Source: Ischnura elegans
Lineage: Eukaryota > Arthropoda > Insecta > Odonata > Coenagrionidae
Direction: 5' to 3'
Length of the DNA: 64,000 nucleotides
Assembly: GCF_921293095.1 (NCBI RefSeq)
Contig: NC_060247.1
Span: 49,201,111 to 49,265,110, forward strand
In this document: positions 25,001 to 40,000 of the stretch, piece after piece
Layout of the letters: the number at the start of each line of letters is the position of its first letter
Numbering within the stretch: position 1 is the first letter of the stretch
Notes under the pieces: generated by a model
Database searches by the model: none
Seen by the model: only the letters and a program-made list of their open reading frames with translations
Told to the model about the DNA's origin: nothing
Translations under genes and position numbers: made by a program

Positions 25001-28000
25001 TGAAGTAGCACATCCATGACTTTCAATTACCGTATAAGCGTGTGTAAGAGGCGCACCCCTATTTTGAGCATCGGAGCTATGAAGAAAAAAAATTTGCGGC
25101 ATTTTTTTAATACTATCGCGCGGTGTTGCAGACGTACGCCTGGAATTTCGACAGTTATCGAACTTTCCTCTTTCAATATTAATTGAAAAAGGAAATTTTT
25201 ATAAAAGCGGCATAAGAGGGAGTAGAAAGAGTTCCGATCCTCTCTTCGCATAGCCGTTGCTCTACGATGCTTGTCCTATTCACGAAGAATAGGGTGGTTT
25301 CCTATTATTTTTTTATTGCCTAAATCTAAAGATTATTACTCCTGGAGTACGTATTTCACGCTTTTAGATTTTTAAATGACAACATCTATTTTTCGCAATT
25401 AAATGAAAAGTGAAAATTTTCAAGCGCGCGAAAACGCGACGCTTAAGTATGAATGCCGGGAAATATCTCCGTACGTCGTATTTCTGGTTCCCCCTCCCGC
25501 CCGGTGAGGTGACCTTGAGGCGAGGCTTAGCGCTGATACGTCGCAGGATGCTAGCGGATAGCGGAGTACCTTGCTGAATGGTAGCGCTTGGCTTAAAAAA
25601 GGTTTATTAATACCTTATCAAACGAAGAAAACTTTCCGAACTTAGCCAGTTTTAATAGGTGATTATTAAGACATGTTTCCCTGAGCCCTGTGCCTCATGC
25701 ATGCATTGGTAACCTCAGACGATGTATAACTCCTATCCTCTCGTGTAGAAACTAGGTCCCTGTGACGTCATGCGAAGTGGAATCGCATGGGCGCCAATCT
25801 GGCCTTTTTCAAATGAGGATAAAATTTGACCCTTGCCATTCGTCTAAACCGGTATTTCAAAAACCAAATAATTTGTGTATTATGAATACACTAATGGTGG
25901 GTAACGAATCGCAATCAATGCATTTCGTTTTCTTTGATGAAGGAAACTACCCTATTTTGTTTAAATGCTCTCGCAGGAGTATTGCAATAGAACTGCAGCC
26001 GTGGAAAATTTTAAGGCAAAACACGACAAGCACATAGCATGAACCTTCCCAAGAGCTTGGACAACAATCGGGGCAATCTCAGCGCCGTAGGATAATAACC
26101 ACGTCGTAGATTTAACGGAGCCACACTCGGCCCTCCATCAGCCAATGCCTCTGCCGTTTTTTTTCCTTTCCGAGACCCCACAGGAAAATAGGAAAACATC
26201 AAGTTACAGGGGAACAATCGAAACGTGTTTCATCCCTACCCCGTCTCACCAACTGACCTTAATCGATCCCCCAGTTTATGGAGGCCAAATGCTAGGTGAG
26301 TCATCTACTGAGCCCGAAGATATCTCGATAGCTTTCAATAATTGTATGACACGCACGAGGTTCAAAAAAAGAAAGAGATCTAATAACGAGACGCATATCT
26401 GACAGAATTTAAGTTTTTTAAGCTCTAATTTGTTTGACACAAAGATTTATATTTACAATAAGGCTACTAATATTCAAAATAGTCGAAACAGGACAATTTC
26501 GGAAGAAACAAGCGTAGCATAAGCGCATTCAAACAAGACAAGACGGACTGGAAACTTTAGCCAACGCAAACTGCGTATATCACATTGCTTCGCCTTCGCC
26601 CCTTCGCTTTGAAGGCAACGACGTCACATGCAAGTTCAGACGTGTTCTTCCCGTGCTCCTTCGCTCATAGCCTCGTAGCTTGAAATACGGAGGGGAGGGA
26701 GCGCGCTCCTTACCCTCCGTATTTCGTTGCTTGCTTCGAAGACGGAGGGATCGCGCTCCTTCCCCTGGACCTCTCCTTCCGCGCTCTTCACTTGTAAGCA
26801 TTTCTGATTTCTTCCATCCACAATTTAGTCCAACAATGAATACACTCGTTCGAATTTTTTAGAGCGCAGGTTTTGGCACCAATATAATTTTCAGTTGCAA
26901 TAATCCTCATATTAGCGTCTGAAGATGATTTTTGGAAAATCAGGTCCTCAGCGTAATGGAAATTACTCGGCAAGACAGATATTGACTATTTAACAGGTAT
27001 GTCATTCAAAAATACGCGTTTCTCTACGTTTGATAACCGATTACTATATGCAGTATAAATGCCGCGGGATGCCCACTCATGGCAGTAAATTAAGCGCGCC
27101 CTCCGGAGCGAAAAACCCCCGCGCGATCTTTTCCATGTTCACCTCTGGGGTACCGACGTGACGGCGCGATGCTTACAAGAAAAGCGAACAGTAGCATTTT
27201 AAAAATACGTCACTAAGGGAGAAACTCCCCTGCCTGCCGCTTGTTTTTGACCTAGGATTACAGATGACTGACTCACACTGAAAACCAAGGCTACTCAATT
27301 CGCCTTAGACTTGCGACCGGTCAAGGGGAGGGGGGAAGATAAGAAGTTTGTGTAAGAGGCGCACCCTCATTTTCGGCTGATTTCTGGGAAGAAAGGTGCG
27401 CCTCTTACACGCGCTTATACGGTACTTTCTAAGACATTGCTCATCGTGTAACAAAACATTAAAGTTTCAAACTACTTTGGATGGCCAAAATTTTTGGTGG
27501 ATTCCCACAAATTCAAGATATTCGACAGAAAACTATGTCCCAAGGATTTTTCAGCAATATACAGTACTGTCAAAACTTGGTGACCCCTGAATGAGCAGAA
27601 CTCCAGCTAGTGGAGGGGAAAGCGGCTCTGGTGGGGAAACTTCAGACAGCTTCGGACCCAGTCAAGCACAGACCTTAAATGCAGTCAAGCCCTAAGCAAA
27701 AAAGACAATTTTAATCTACACTCCCATGTGACAGTACTTTTAAAATAGACTCGTCCACGCCCAAAACCAACATGACCACAGGGGTCTCCAAGTTTTAACC
27801 CTATCCCTACTAATGATGGAAAATGCAGCAGGACGTTTCTTGACTCAGGAGATGAAAGTTACAAATTTTCGTCAGAGATTTTTCTATGCAAGCGATCGAA
27901 TGCCAAAAATATACGTTTCCTTGCTCTCCCTCTTTAATGATGGCCACAGATTTACAAAGTCTTTGTTTCGGGACCCAACAAAGCCGCACTCTCGAAATCC

Positions 28001-31000
28001 ACGAGCAGGTACTCAGACCCCTCGTCTTATATTGCCCCTCTTTGTGGTAAGGGACCGCCTTTCATTCAATAGGGTGGTTTCCTATTATTTTTTTATTGCT
28101 TTAATCGAAAGATTATTACTCCTGGAGTACGTATTTCACACTTTTAGATTTTTCAATGACAACATCTATTTTTCGCGATTAAATGAAAAGTGAGCATTTT
28201 CAAGCTCGCGAAAACACGACGCTTAAGTATGAATGACGGGAAATATCTCCGTACGTCGTATTTCTGGTTCCCCCTCCCGCCCGGTGAGGTGACCTTGAGG
28301 CGAGGCTTAGCGCTGATACGTCGCAGGATGCTAGCGGATAGCTTAGTACCTTACTGAATGGTAGCGCTTGGCTTAAAAAAGGTTTATTAATACCTTATCA
28401 AACGAAGAAAACTTTCCGAACTTAGCCAGTTTTAATAGGTGATTATTAAGACATGTTTCCCTGAGCTCTGTGCCTCATGCATGCATTGGTAACCTCAGAC
28501 GATGTATAACTCCTATCCTCTCGTGTAGAAACTAGGTCCCTGTGACGTCATGCGGAGTGAAATCGCATGGGCGCCAATCTGGCCTTTTTCAAATGAGGAT
28601 AAAATTTGACCCTTGCCATTCGTCTAAACCGGTATTTCAAAAACCAAATAATTTGTGTATTATGAATACACTAATGGTGGGTAACGAATCGCAATCAATG
28701 CCTTTCGTTTTCTTTGATGAAGGAAACTACCCTATTGTGCCAACGTGGCTGGAAAGGTTATAAACCCCGAAAGGAGGGAGCCAAACTACCCTTGGGGTCC
28801 GAGATAATGAGAGTTCCCCCTAGGAAGGGTTGAAAAAGGTTGATGCGAGATTATCAGCGAGACCCTTCTTAATGAATGTCCTGCAAAAATGCTACGTATG
28901 GAGGGGACGTCAGAGTCTCTTGGGGCTCAGTACAGCAGTCATGCTAATGCGAAAACTCCACCATCTTGAAAGGGTTAAACAGATCATAAATGCACACACG
29001 GAGAGACACCAAGTATGGAACTAAAAGATTGAATCTCCAAGAGACCTCTATTGTTGTCTTCATTAATGCACTAGAGAATTTTTCCACCTGAGATGAACAC
29101 GCAGGGCGATGCATGGACGGACAGCGCAACTGATGCAAGGAGAGAGTTTCATGAGAATTATAAACTAATTTCAAAAGTACATACGAGAGGATGCCTCATG
29201 GCTAGAGATGCGTGAAAATCGCAAATGCAATAAATGCGATATAGATGCGATGTGCACAAATAAATGCGACATAGATGCGATGACTGGACTTTTATGATAT
29301 TTTTACGCAAATTTGCCTTTTCGATGGCAAAATTCGTATATTTTGTGCCGAGCGCAGTTTAAATGCTCCGCCGACACCCACCGCTTAAAGCATGTGAGCG
29401 ACTGGCCAGCTGCTAGTTGGCTGGGACGCTACGTGGCCGCGAACTACAAATGGGCATGGGCAAGCTACACTTCCGCCACTTTATATCTTATTCCTTAATT
29501 TATTATTGTTCTACAGCATAATTACCAAAAATATTCTGTATTTTGTCAAATAACTGTTTCACTACATTTTATCGTCATCTACCTCATTATGAAAATAAAA
29601 AATAGACGCTACAAAATGCGATAAACTGTTATTGAAAGTACGATAAAATAAAAATGAAAGAGCGATTTTCACGTATCTCTACTCATGGCATATTTGTTAT
29701 CGACAGAGTATCACGAAAATCATACATGGGAATAAAGAATTAGAGAGGAATTTGCTATAAGAATTTTCATTTTCCATATCGTGGCTCCACAAAGCAAAGA
29801 TGCACATTTCAAAAGTGTCATCTTAAGCCTACCTGAATAAAAATACCTATCCTGTATCCAGCAAGGGAAATTCAAACAAGCTGATTAGAAACAAAGACTG
29901 TGTCACTAATCCTGACGGAGTACGACTAGGCATTTAAGTCCCATTTGCGACCACACACCCAATAAAAAGTAAACGGTGATAAGCATGTGATGAAATATAT
30001 ACACTATACCTTCACACATAAACAATTAAAATAGTTTCTTTCCAACATACCTGGAATCAACTGCCCTCTTTCCTCTTCCCTTTTTGGGAGGATCACTTCT
30101 TGATCCCAAGTTTGGGAAAAGGTGAGAAATTTTGGTGAGAGTATCAGACACTGCTTCTTTAATGCTTTGGGGAGGTTCAGTTAGCATTTTGTAGAGCTTA
30201 GGATCAATTTCAGGTAAAGGTGCACTGGGATTTAATATTCTGCTAGCAATACATGCTCGAACATGTTGTAAATAAGGATCAAAAACTTTATGAGGCACCA
30301 AAAGTTCACTCCATTGCCTATACGAATCATCATCATCTCTGCAAAATTAAAACAATATTTTTACACATTACATATATACATTAAAATACTCAGCAGTGAG
30401 TTGCATACCACCAGGACAATTGCCAGCAACTTCTATGGGCTGACAGATGGTGATGTCTACACAATGCAATTTTCATTGCACCTCATTACAAATACTATAT
30501 ACATAGTACAATAGAATGTTTAATGTAAGACAGTACTTAAGATATGCCCTATCTCACTACACATGCCCTGGCTTCACTAGATCCTAATCAGACTTTTCTA
30601 TTACCAAAAAACCTATACCCTGAAATCTATTTGAACAGGCTAAACTCATCATACAGGAGAAAATATGTTATGTTTTGAGAGGACACAAATTGCAATTGTG
30701 AAAGCTCAAAATTTAAAAGGGAAGATTGCTCTATGCTATTGAATACATGAAAGTCTTCTTTCAAATCTGAAAAACCATTGCACATCTAAACATTAGATTT
30801 CAATAACATACGTAAAAATTAAAAATGGTTAGTCCATTTGCATGAGAGACCATTAATAAATTTTCCCATTTGAGTTTCAATTTGTCCACCCTCGGCATTA
30901 AATTTAACAATTATCTCCAAGGAACATGAATAATTTTTAGGAAAAACATCACAAAGTCTTCAAAAATCTCATATACATACTTTATGTACTTTGCTCATAT

Positions 31001-34000
31001 TTTTGTAACTCATTTCAATTTTCCATCCAATCAAAAAAACAAAATTCATGTATATGTGCTACATGGAATTGTTGCAAAGAAATACACCAATAACCATCCA
31101 ATAGTGGTCAATGCTGGCTATTCATTCACACCCCATATTAGCAATAAGATGAGAATGGATATGGATAGTCAATATTGGCTCGCCAATGAACAGGATTAAG
31201 GATAAGTAATTATCATGTGTGAAAGCCAGACATCTCAAAATGTCTCCATTTCCAATTCTCTTTCCTTCTGCCTCACCGATGAATAAGTGACCAGCAAGTG
31301 GGTCACGAAACATTGGGCTGAAAACATTAGAATACATCATGCATCATAAACATCATCTAATAGAATACATATGGAAACTACTTTTTGAAGACAGCTCCAG
31401 GCATACAAAAAGTGTTACACAGATTTAAACGAATTAGACTGGGAGCTGCTAGAGACTCAGAGGCTATGAACTAAGCTTAGATTGCTTCAGCATTGAGGAA
31501 GAGATATCTTTCACAGCAACACAGAAAATATCTTATTAGAAACCCATAATAGTTTTTTGAAAAATTCTCTCACTTACCCTGGTATACTGAGATCCATTCC
31601 ATCAATAAGTTCATCAATTGCTTGAAACTGCTGATGATTCAAGTGATTAACTCTTAATTCCGGAAGAATACACTTCCGCATATAGCTAGAAAATGGTAGC
31701 TCAATGAAGACCAAAAACTGAAAGGCAACTAACTTTCCTTAAAAATTGTTACATACACTTATCAATATATGTACAAAGCTCTACAATACAAATTGATTTA
31801 AATCTTTGTATCAATTTATTTCTTATCAAAACAACTAAAAATATTTAATTATAGTTACTAACATAAGTAAAAAAATTACATATATGAATTATATTTTTCA
31901 AGAAGTTATGACAACAATGCAAACCCAAAATTGAAGTGCACACTACTTTCAAAACATTATTACATAGTCATTGTTCTATGACATAACATTATTTATATAA
32001 ACAAATACTCAAGTCACCTAAATCACTTAAAAGAACTTTCCAAACATGATATTCTGAAAAAAATTGCAGAAGCAGGGTCTTCACAACTTTTTCCTGTCCA
32101 TGATAAAATCATAAATGGTAATTTCCACACCTTAATTCAAAACTCAACTACCACAAATGGTTTCAACATACTAAGCAATTTTCAAGATGATGCAACAAGC
32201 ACTCTCTTGGTATTTATACCCAGAGCCAAGGTTTTACGGTTATGGATGGGGTATATGGAATTGTTGTGAGGAGAGTGGGAGGGGGAACAGTTTGGGTGAA
32301 CAAATATTGAATGAAGGCTGATAACAAGAAACAGACAACAAGTGGGGAATTAGGGTGATCGTTATTTTTTTTTCTAATTTCTTTCAAGTCATCCCCTCAT
32401 TTGATGCCAATTGGTGTAAAAACACGTCCTGTAAAATATTATTGCAATCGAGAGATGGGAAGACGTGCCACATTGCACTCTAAGTTGAGAAATTTAGGCA
32501 TTTTTGGCTATTTTTCGGACATCAATGCGATAAGAAGGTGCAATATTTTTCAACTGATTTTCTCTGTACGTCCCCAAAAGTGAGCGCACCCCAAGTGGTG
32601 CCACCTCGCGTCAATGCTCGAAGCTCCCAAGTCCTTCGCTTCATTCGTCATCAGTCCTATTCTTTCGACGACATGAATTGTCATTCAATATTTACTTAAC
32701 ACAGTTTCAGTTTATTGACCTAATTTAATTAAACAATGCACAGTTATTGTAAAATTCAATTTGAATGCAGTTTTCTGGCCACAATAATAAGCCCAGCAGT
32801 ATACCTACACTCAACTTCATATTTTTATTGATGCAGAGGAAGTATGGGACATCTTTGTCTTTTTGATGCGACATATAAACTTAGGGCCCAATACCAGGTT
32901 AATTTGTTTCATATTCCTGTACAATAACAATGTAAGCAAAGGAGAAACGTGAAAATGTACATAAGGACAAAGGCGGATTTAGGATTTTTTTCTGGGGGGT
33001 CACAAGGGTCTGACGGGCAAACGGTCTCTTCATATTTTAGATTAAAAACAGTATGCAACAATTACTCTATGCATCATTCTCTTTATTTTAATATGAAAGT
33101 TATGAATATGATATTAAATTTTTGAGGCTCCCTGGTTCACAAAATGAACATAATGATAATGTATTAAAAATTTTGTATTTTTTTAAAGCATCTGGGTGCC
33201 TCCTGCCCCACTCCTAAATCAGCACATGTACATATAAGGAGATGTTTCAATGAAACATTGTTTTCTATGGAACAATGCATAAGTTCAAGAGCCGCATTAG
33301 TTGCTCCAACATACCGACTTATATCTTGGCCAGGTGAGCAAAGCTCGCCCATATAAACCGGATAGTTTGCATGTATGTATACAGCATAAAATCCAGAGAT
33401 TCTTTTGGATCTGAAGACGGCTACTAAGATGCAGCTTGGAGTGGAGTAGACTATTGGATAGGATTTTTAAGTGGAAACTAGAAATGCCGATCAAATATTC
33501 TTAATTGTTTATTATGGAAATCAAATTTTTGGTTCCAAGCTGCCATGTAATGGACAGGTGCTTTTGGAATGGAAGGTTCTTTTCTTTAACTTTCTAAAGG
33601 TAATTTAAAATTTGCAATCTAGTTCTAGTCATCCATTGAAAGAAGTATAAGTTTTTTTTGGAAAAAGCAAGGATACCAACATGAAATTTCTGCATACCAT
33701 CGGAAAGTTGGAAAGTCTCTAACAGGAGTGGCAGTTATTGCAAAAGTCAGGATGAAGAACTCAGTTGCAGATAAAAAAATCAGTTAAAATTCGTCTCAGC
33801 CCTCAATGATCTGCTCAACATCCCCCATGTCGATCAATGCTTTAGAGATGATACCTACAGAATAAGACAGGCTGTTCCTTCTCAGTAAATGAGAAAGGGG
33901 CAGACATTTGGTAGAAAAGCTGCAAGAGGAAGTTTGAAATATTCTACTGTGCATCACACAAGATGGATGTTGAAAGCACTTTACTGCCTGAAAATGTTTT

Positions 34001-37000
34001 TTTTTTGGCAAAGAGTTTTCCTTGTTAGCTGAGGAAGAGACCTTAATCCGAGATATGTGTTTGTTTATTGTACATCAGTACATATGTCAAGGCATAGATA
34101 ATAGCACCTAATGTGTTTGATGCTTCTAGGCGGTATTTAATTTTCTTCAAAACTTTGTGTAATTATATGAAAATCAACATTGCCATTAGTGAAGAGAAAA
34201 TGAGCAAATTTCAGAACCATTTATGGCATTTATCCCTGTAGGCTTTTTCCATGACAAAGTACCAGTAGTGGCCAAAAGACAAATGGAAGAAGCTCTAGTA
34301 TCAAACTTCACTGATAGCCATGACTAGATATCAAAAATATTTTCTTTGCTTCAAAATTGAATTATTCACCAATTCGGGTCTTGAAGACTCAAATCAAAAT
34401 AAATGAAAGAATCTTTTCCAAAGACTTAAAATTCCTATAAGATTTCTCTCCATGATCCAGCAAAAAAGATAAGGCATATGAATAAGGATAGAAGATTGTA
34501 ATGCAACTGAAAGTGGTAGATGTTTCAGTTAAGAGGTAGGTAAAATTGAAGGAGGAATTTCATGATAAGTTAACAAAAGACAAAAATAGGAAAAAATTTT
34601 TGCTAAAGATTGTGTGTACCTACAGGCGTAAATTCCCAGACTCTAATACAGCTACATTGTCAAAAGAATTTTGATATGTTACAGAGACTAAAGCATGCCA
34701 GCTCCATTAAATATTTAAATTTTAAAATAGTGTTTTACTATCAGGGGTGTTCGTTTAAGTATATGGGTGTGTTATAAGTGCCGACAAAAATGTTTCCGGT
34801 ATTAAAAGAAAAACAGAGATACATTATTGAATTTGTTACCATTCCATCTAGAGTAAATTGGATACACAAGGAAGGAGGTCCCATAGATCCACCACTGGAT
34901 GTCGCCAGTGTCTAACCATGGTATGTGTGAACGCACACTGGTTCTGGCATCATCTTTAGGCTGGTTAAGAATGATGCTAGTGTGAACTTTATTAGCGCAT
35001 TAGTGCTCTCCTTATTCCTAGGGTACTGGTGAGAAATGTAGATAGTATTTTAAGAAAACGTAGCAACTAGGAAAAAAACAACGCAAAGCTATTTTATTAC
35101 ATATTCATACGCATTTTTTTTTTGGAAGAATTTAATATTTCAGGCAACACCCAAAAATTGCACTACAATAAAGCAAAGATTTTCATTTTTTCAACTTAAT
35201 TTTTTTTCTACTTCTTCCTGTTTTTTCTCAGTTTCTTGACTCTTCAGTAGCACATCTCTGAACTTGCACTTGCTCAACAAGTACATCTCATCAACTTCCA
35301 CAGATGCCTTGACTCTTGCATGAAAAATCCCATTCCAAACTTTACTCAGCTGAATGCGAGTCTTCATGCATGTTCTCAACTAACATGTATTTATTCATAG
35401 AGAACCCACACTAGACAAAGGGGCCCCGTGACAGGATGACGTTAATAGTTGCCCATGCACCCTCGAAATCATCTCCTTTGTTAAGTTGACTCAAGTAGAA
35501 AGAGTCTAGTCTATCCGCATCCCTATTAAGGCCGGTGAGCTATATTTTATCCACCAGGAATACAAATCTTATTAAAGGGGCACCAGAGTGGTCAGCCTGC
35601 AAAGCGGTCATTAGGTTTGCAGACATGAGAACCACAAGACAAGACTCCACATCTGTTTTACAGTGCTCAAGTTTTTTAAAAGAATTTTGTTAGGATCCCG
35701 ACATGATGCTGCTTTGGTGAATTTGCACCTGATTGACCTTCTCACAACTATCTTTTCAACGGAGGCCAAACACTTCTTAACATTCCAACTTAAATTTATC
35801 CTCTCCGATGTTCATTGCTCTTGTACCACGAAGAGCAAGAATTGGCCCTGCATCAATAATGATTTGGGACAGTTACAAACCATTCATAACATTATCGCCA
35901 TTAATATTGTACAGCTGGTAGCCTGTCTTTGCCTTGTTTAGGACGTCTAACTTCAAAAACCACCCCTACACCTTTCAGTGATGATCCTAAATGTCACCAT
36001 GAGAGGACTGGCTTCAGCATCTGATACACATTGGGAAATGGTGCCAAAAAATATGCAATTTTCATAAAAACATGATGCTGTGCCAGCAAGATCTCAAAAT
36101 GGGCTCCATTGGACAAAGTGTAGAATTCGGGCATTGGCATCAAATATTAAAAAATAGTGGTTATCCTAAATTAAGTATACCAGGACTAGCCATGGTGATA
36201 ACTTTACGGGAGTCACCAGCATTCCACAAATTGTGCGAAAAATCCACAGGAGAAAAATCATGCACCTTGACGAGATTCGAACCCGGATCCCTTGATTTCC
36301 GGATGAGTGCATAATGCCAAATAAGCTACTGTGGCATCATCCTCCACAAATTAGTCCATAGTCCTCAAATTTCCACAGAGGAGAATGACGCCTTGGTAGC
36401 TTCACTGGCCAAGGCACTCAGCCGGAAATCGAGGGATCCGGGTTTCAATCCCAGCCAAGGCGAATGATTTTTTCCCTGTGGATTTTTCTCACAAGTAATT
36501 GTCCAGCTGAAAACCATGCATTTGCCTAATTCACTGGGGCAGAACACCATACCAAAGGGATTTATTAACCATGTTAGAATAGAAAGTTTGAAAATTAATG
36601 CACTTCAAACTTTGAACAATACGTAGATATGTATTACTGATACCCTAGATATCCTTGGTAGATCCCCACAGTCCTCAAAATTCAGTATCCCCAATACTAG
36701 CTGGGACATGGGTTATATCTAATTGCAAAAGGGATCATAAAATGATAGGCAAGACTTTTTAACAACATATGTAATACTCAATGTGAACGTAAAAAAATAT
36801 TTCGTAATATAAAACTAGACATTACATTTTAAAATGAAAATTTTCTTTTAAAAATCAGTGTAAATTGTAAATGAAGCTATTTTTTAGGACTATTGTTTAG
36901 GCAAGGTTATTAGGTCAAAATAGTTCACTAATGAGCCTAACTCACCTCTTTGGTTGGCTTAATAACAGGAAACAAAGCCCCCATACGGGGTCTATTATTA

Positions 37001-40000
37001 GCGTTATAAACTCTCCTTACAATGGCTACACATCCAATGTTGTCAAGAGCCTGGACCAGTGCAGAGAAAGCAACACCAGCGTCCTAAAGAAAACAATATG
37101 TTACTTACTACAAGAAACATGTTCCCTCATTATTAAGATAACATTAAAGCATATTACCTCATCACCATCTCGAGCAACAAAAGAATTGCAGCTAGAGCCT
37201 ATCCAAAAATGATGAGGGACAAGATTCTTCTTGACAATTTTAACCACACTGAGGCATTTTTCACCACTTTCATACTTCATCTGCTTATTATCCTCCTCTA
37301 AAAGAAATGAAATTTATCATTATTCACATTCTAAATTATTTTATGCTATACATCCAAAATTATTTGTCCTATCCTTTTTTGAGCCTCCTTCTAATATAGC
37401 TTGAAAACCTTGCTTGAAATAAAAACCTTGAAATAATTATTTACTCCAATTATTGCCAATACAGACTGAAGTGGAACCTAGGCTCAGCAAAATTTTGAAT
37501 TGAAAATATATATTTAAAATTCCAATGTATAAAACTGTAACAGGTGAAAAAATAAATTAAATATCTGAAGACTACTTATTGAGAGTGAAACGGTAGTGCT
37601 GGAACGCTAATTATTATTATATTTTTATTGTGGCATCCCACCCCTGGCTTGCCCGGATACCAAAATAGAACCGGGGCGAGATGTCTCACAAAAACAAAAG
37701 AAAATATATAAATCCGCGTGGATCCCTCCCGCATGGGACCTATGGGACAAACCTATGTCACTCTCTTCGTACAATTCACAGAAATTAAAAATATTCCCCT
37801 TCTTTGGAAATAATTGCAGGTGGGGGGTTCCCGATTCGACCTGATGGGTAACGTTCGGACGCTTGTGCACTCTTCCACAACGCATTCAAGGAAAGAAAAA
37901 TGAACGGGGCGAAAGGAATGGCGAGGGATATTTTTCCTTAAGATGACCCGTGAAGGAGTTAAAACAAAACACTTACTCAACACTTTCAGCGATACAAAAT
38001 ATAATTCAAACAATAAAACTGCATGTGACAAAACAAAAAGAAACCCTCTTATAAACTAGTGATGTATGAGTTGGTAAAAACAATTTACGACACATCAATG
38101 ATAAATAAAAAAAACACAACAATATAACTTGATTTTCAAGATGAAATTGAAATAGCAAATGATTACAACAAAATATAGTTGGGTTGTGAACACGTAAATA
38201 ATGATACACTTTTTAATTATTTCTTGATGGGGGAGGTAAATGAAAGTCCATCCCAACGAATGTTAATTTTACTTTGTTGATTAATTTCACTTTCACTGAG
38301 TAACGGGTGCGTTTCGTGACTGTCTGTCTTGACACTTGGCAGAAGACAAGAGGGTCTTTGGGGGGGGGGGGGGGATTGTTGCGATCTTACTTAACCGTTG
38401 TCTGTGGTTAGACCAGGTTGGATCCAACAAACTCTCGTTCCATTTACTGCACACTCCTTTCTCCCTAGTTGGATGAAGCTGCATTCGGAACGGAGGGAAT
38501 GCGTCCTCTTTAGCTGGTCCATGCTCCTTCGGACAGGTGGGGGGGGTCTCTTATTTTAGACCGCGTTCTTCTGGAACTAATCAGTTGCGTGATTTGGTAG
38601 GCCCCTCGTCTTCTCTCTGCCGTGTCGCACCCAAATTCGGGCATGGGCTCCACCCGACACTCACTTCAAAATTATTCTCTTTTCTTCCACGCGCACAACC
38701 TTTTTATAATCCCCATCTTGGGGTGGGGTAACACACAAGAAAGGGAGGAGGAACACGTTATTCTTGGGAAAAACCCGAGTCCCCCTCCTCCCAAACACAC
38801 TCACACACAACACTCATAATCTTACAAAATCAATATTCATCCCCACTTACACATTCACGCCTTCCTCCATGGGCCATGGTCTGGGGAGGGGGGGGGTTGG
38901 GAAAGTTTAGCGGAACGGAGCGGGCAAAGGGAAATGAATGCGCCGAATTCAATGCACTTCGTAAAATGGTATCTGAACCATTACATTATATAAAAGAATA
39001 ATAATAATTGCGTATTAATTAGATGGGTTGGTTCCGGTACCTGGTGCTTGGTACTGCTGGTTCTTAGCCTGTGGAACCGATCGAGAACTGATTGCATGAA
39101 GTCAGTACTTTGGAAACGGCTTGTAATGGTGGCAAGGATTTGAATTTGGCACCCAAAGACGAAATGGTCTACAGCGTATTCAAGGCCAAAAAGTGAAGAA
39201 AAAAAGATTAAAAAACGCATATATCACTTTCCAATCGAAAGCGCCCATGTATTTTTCTTGTGAGAGTTGCTCGCTAACACGTGCATTTAAGGGTTCGTCA
39301 GTTTGTTGCTATCGCCAACTTTGTAACATTTCCGTAGCCGTGGCCGCTTTCTAACGAGCTGACTTTTTGCCTGCTGCCGTCCACGACACAGCACCACTCT
39401 TTCAACTTACCATCAGTTTCCATAAGGGATGAGTCGATTCCACCTATTTTCGATTCTGATTCCGATTCCTTCAAATCGATTCCCGCTTGTTGATCACAAT
39501 TCCATCGATTCTTAATCCTTCTAACAGGTGGGATATTGATTTATCTGTAGCGTTACCATCATTAAAATTTAAGAATTGAATGGAATAAAATAACAATAGC
39601 CACATTGTAGTGGTTAGTGTAGTGATAATTTTAAAATCAAAACCTGGAGAAAAGACCAGTGGCTGCCTGATGTAATGTGACATATTGGGCGATTATGCGT
39701 TCTTTAACAACATGTTATTTTAACTTTTTTGCTTGGAAAATAAAATTATGGAGACGATCTCAAGTTTTTTTAATAGAGTTTTCCTGCTAATTTACATCTT
39801 TAGTGACATTATTTTCAATCATTTCTTGAGGTTGCTAATTTAAATTTGCTATTGATTCAGATAATAACAGTTCATCTTTGGAACTGAGTATCAAAAGGAG
39901 AACCAATGAGGGAAAACCGGACCGGTACCAAGAACCGAAAAATTTAAGAACCGACTCGTCCTTAGCATTAATCAGTCATTATCTATTATGATTTTCATAA

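Noticed and set aside
31271-31317. A minus-strand exon candidate (PMFRDPLAG) with good splice sites between Ku80 exons 11 and 12
   Set aside because: Exon 11 joins exon 12 directly in phase and the joined product matches Ku80 spacing. Adding this segment breaks the match.
35191-35941. Frames in Ku80 intron 10
   Set aside because: No recognisable family on either strand and no splice support. Kept only as an unexplained intron stretch.
36390-36461. Functional tRNA gene
   Set aside because: The T-loop and anticodon arm are irregular and the unit is part of a repeated foldback, so it is a tRNA-derived repeat.
37620-38980. G-rich, composition-shifted stretch considered as a separate gene or element
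   Set aside because: No end repeats, target duplication or coding frame could be found, so no element is called.
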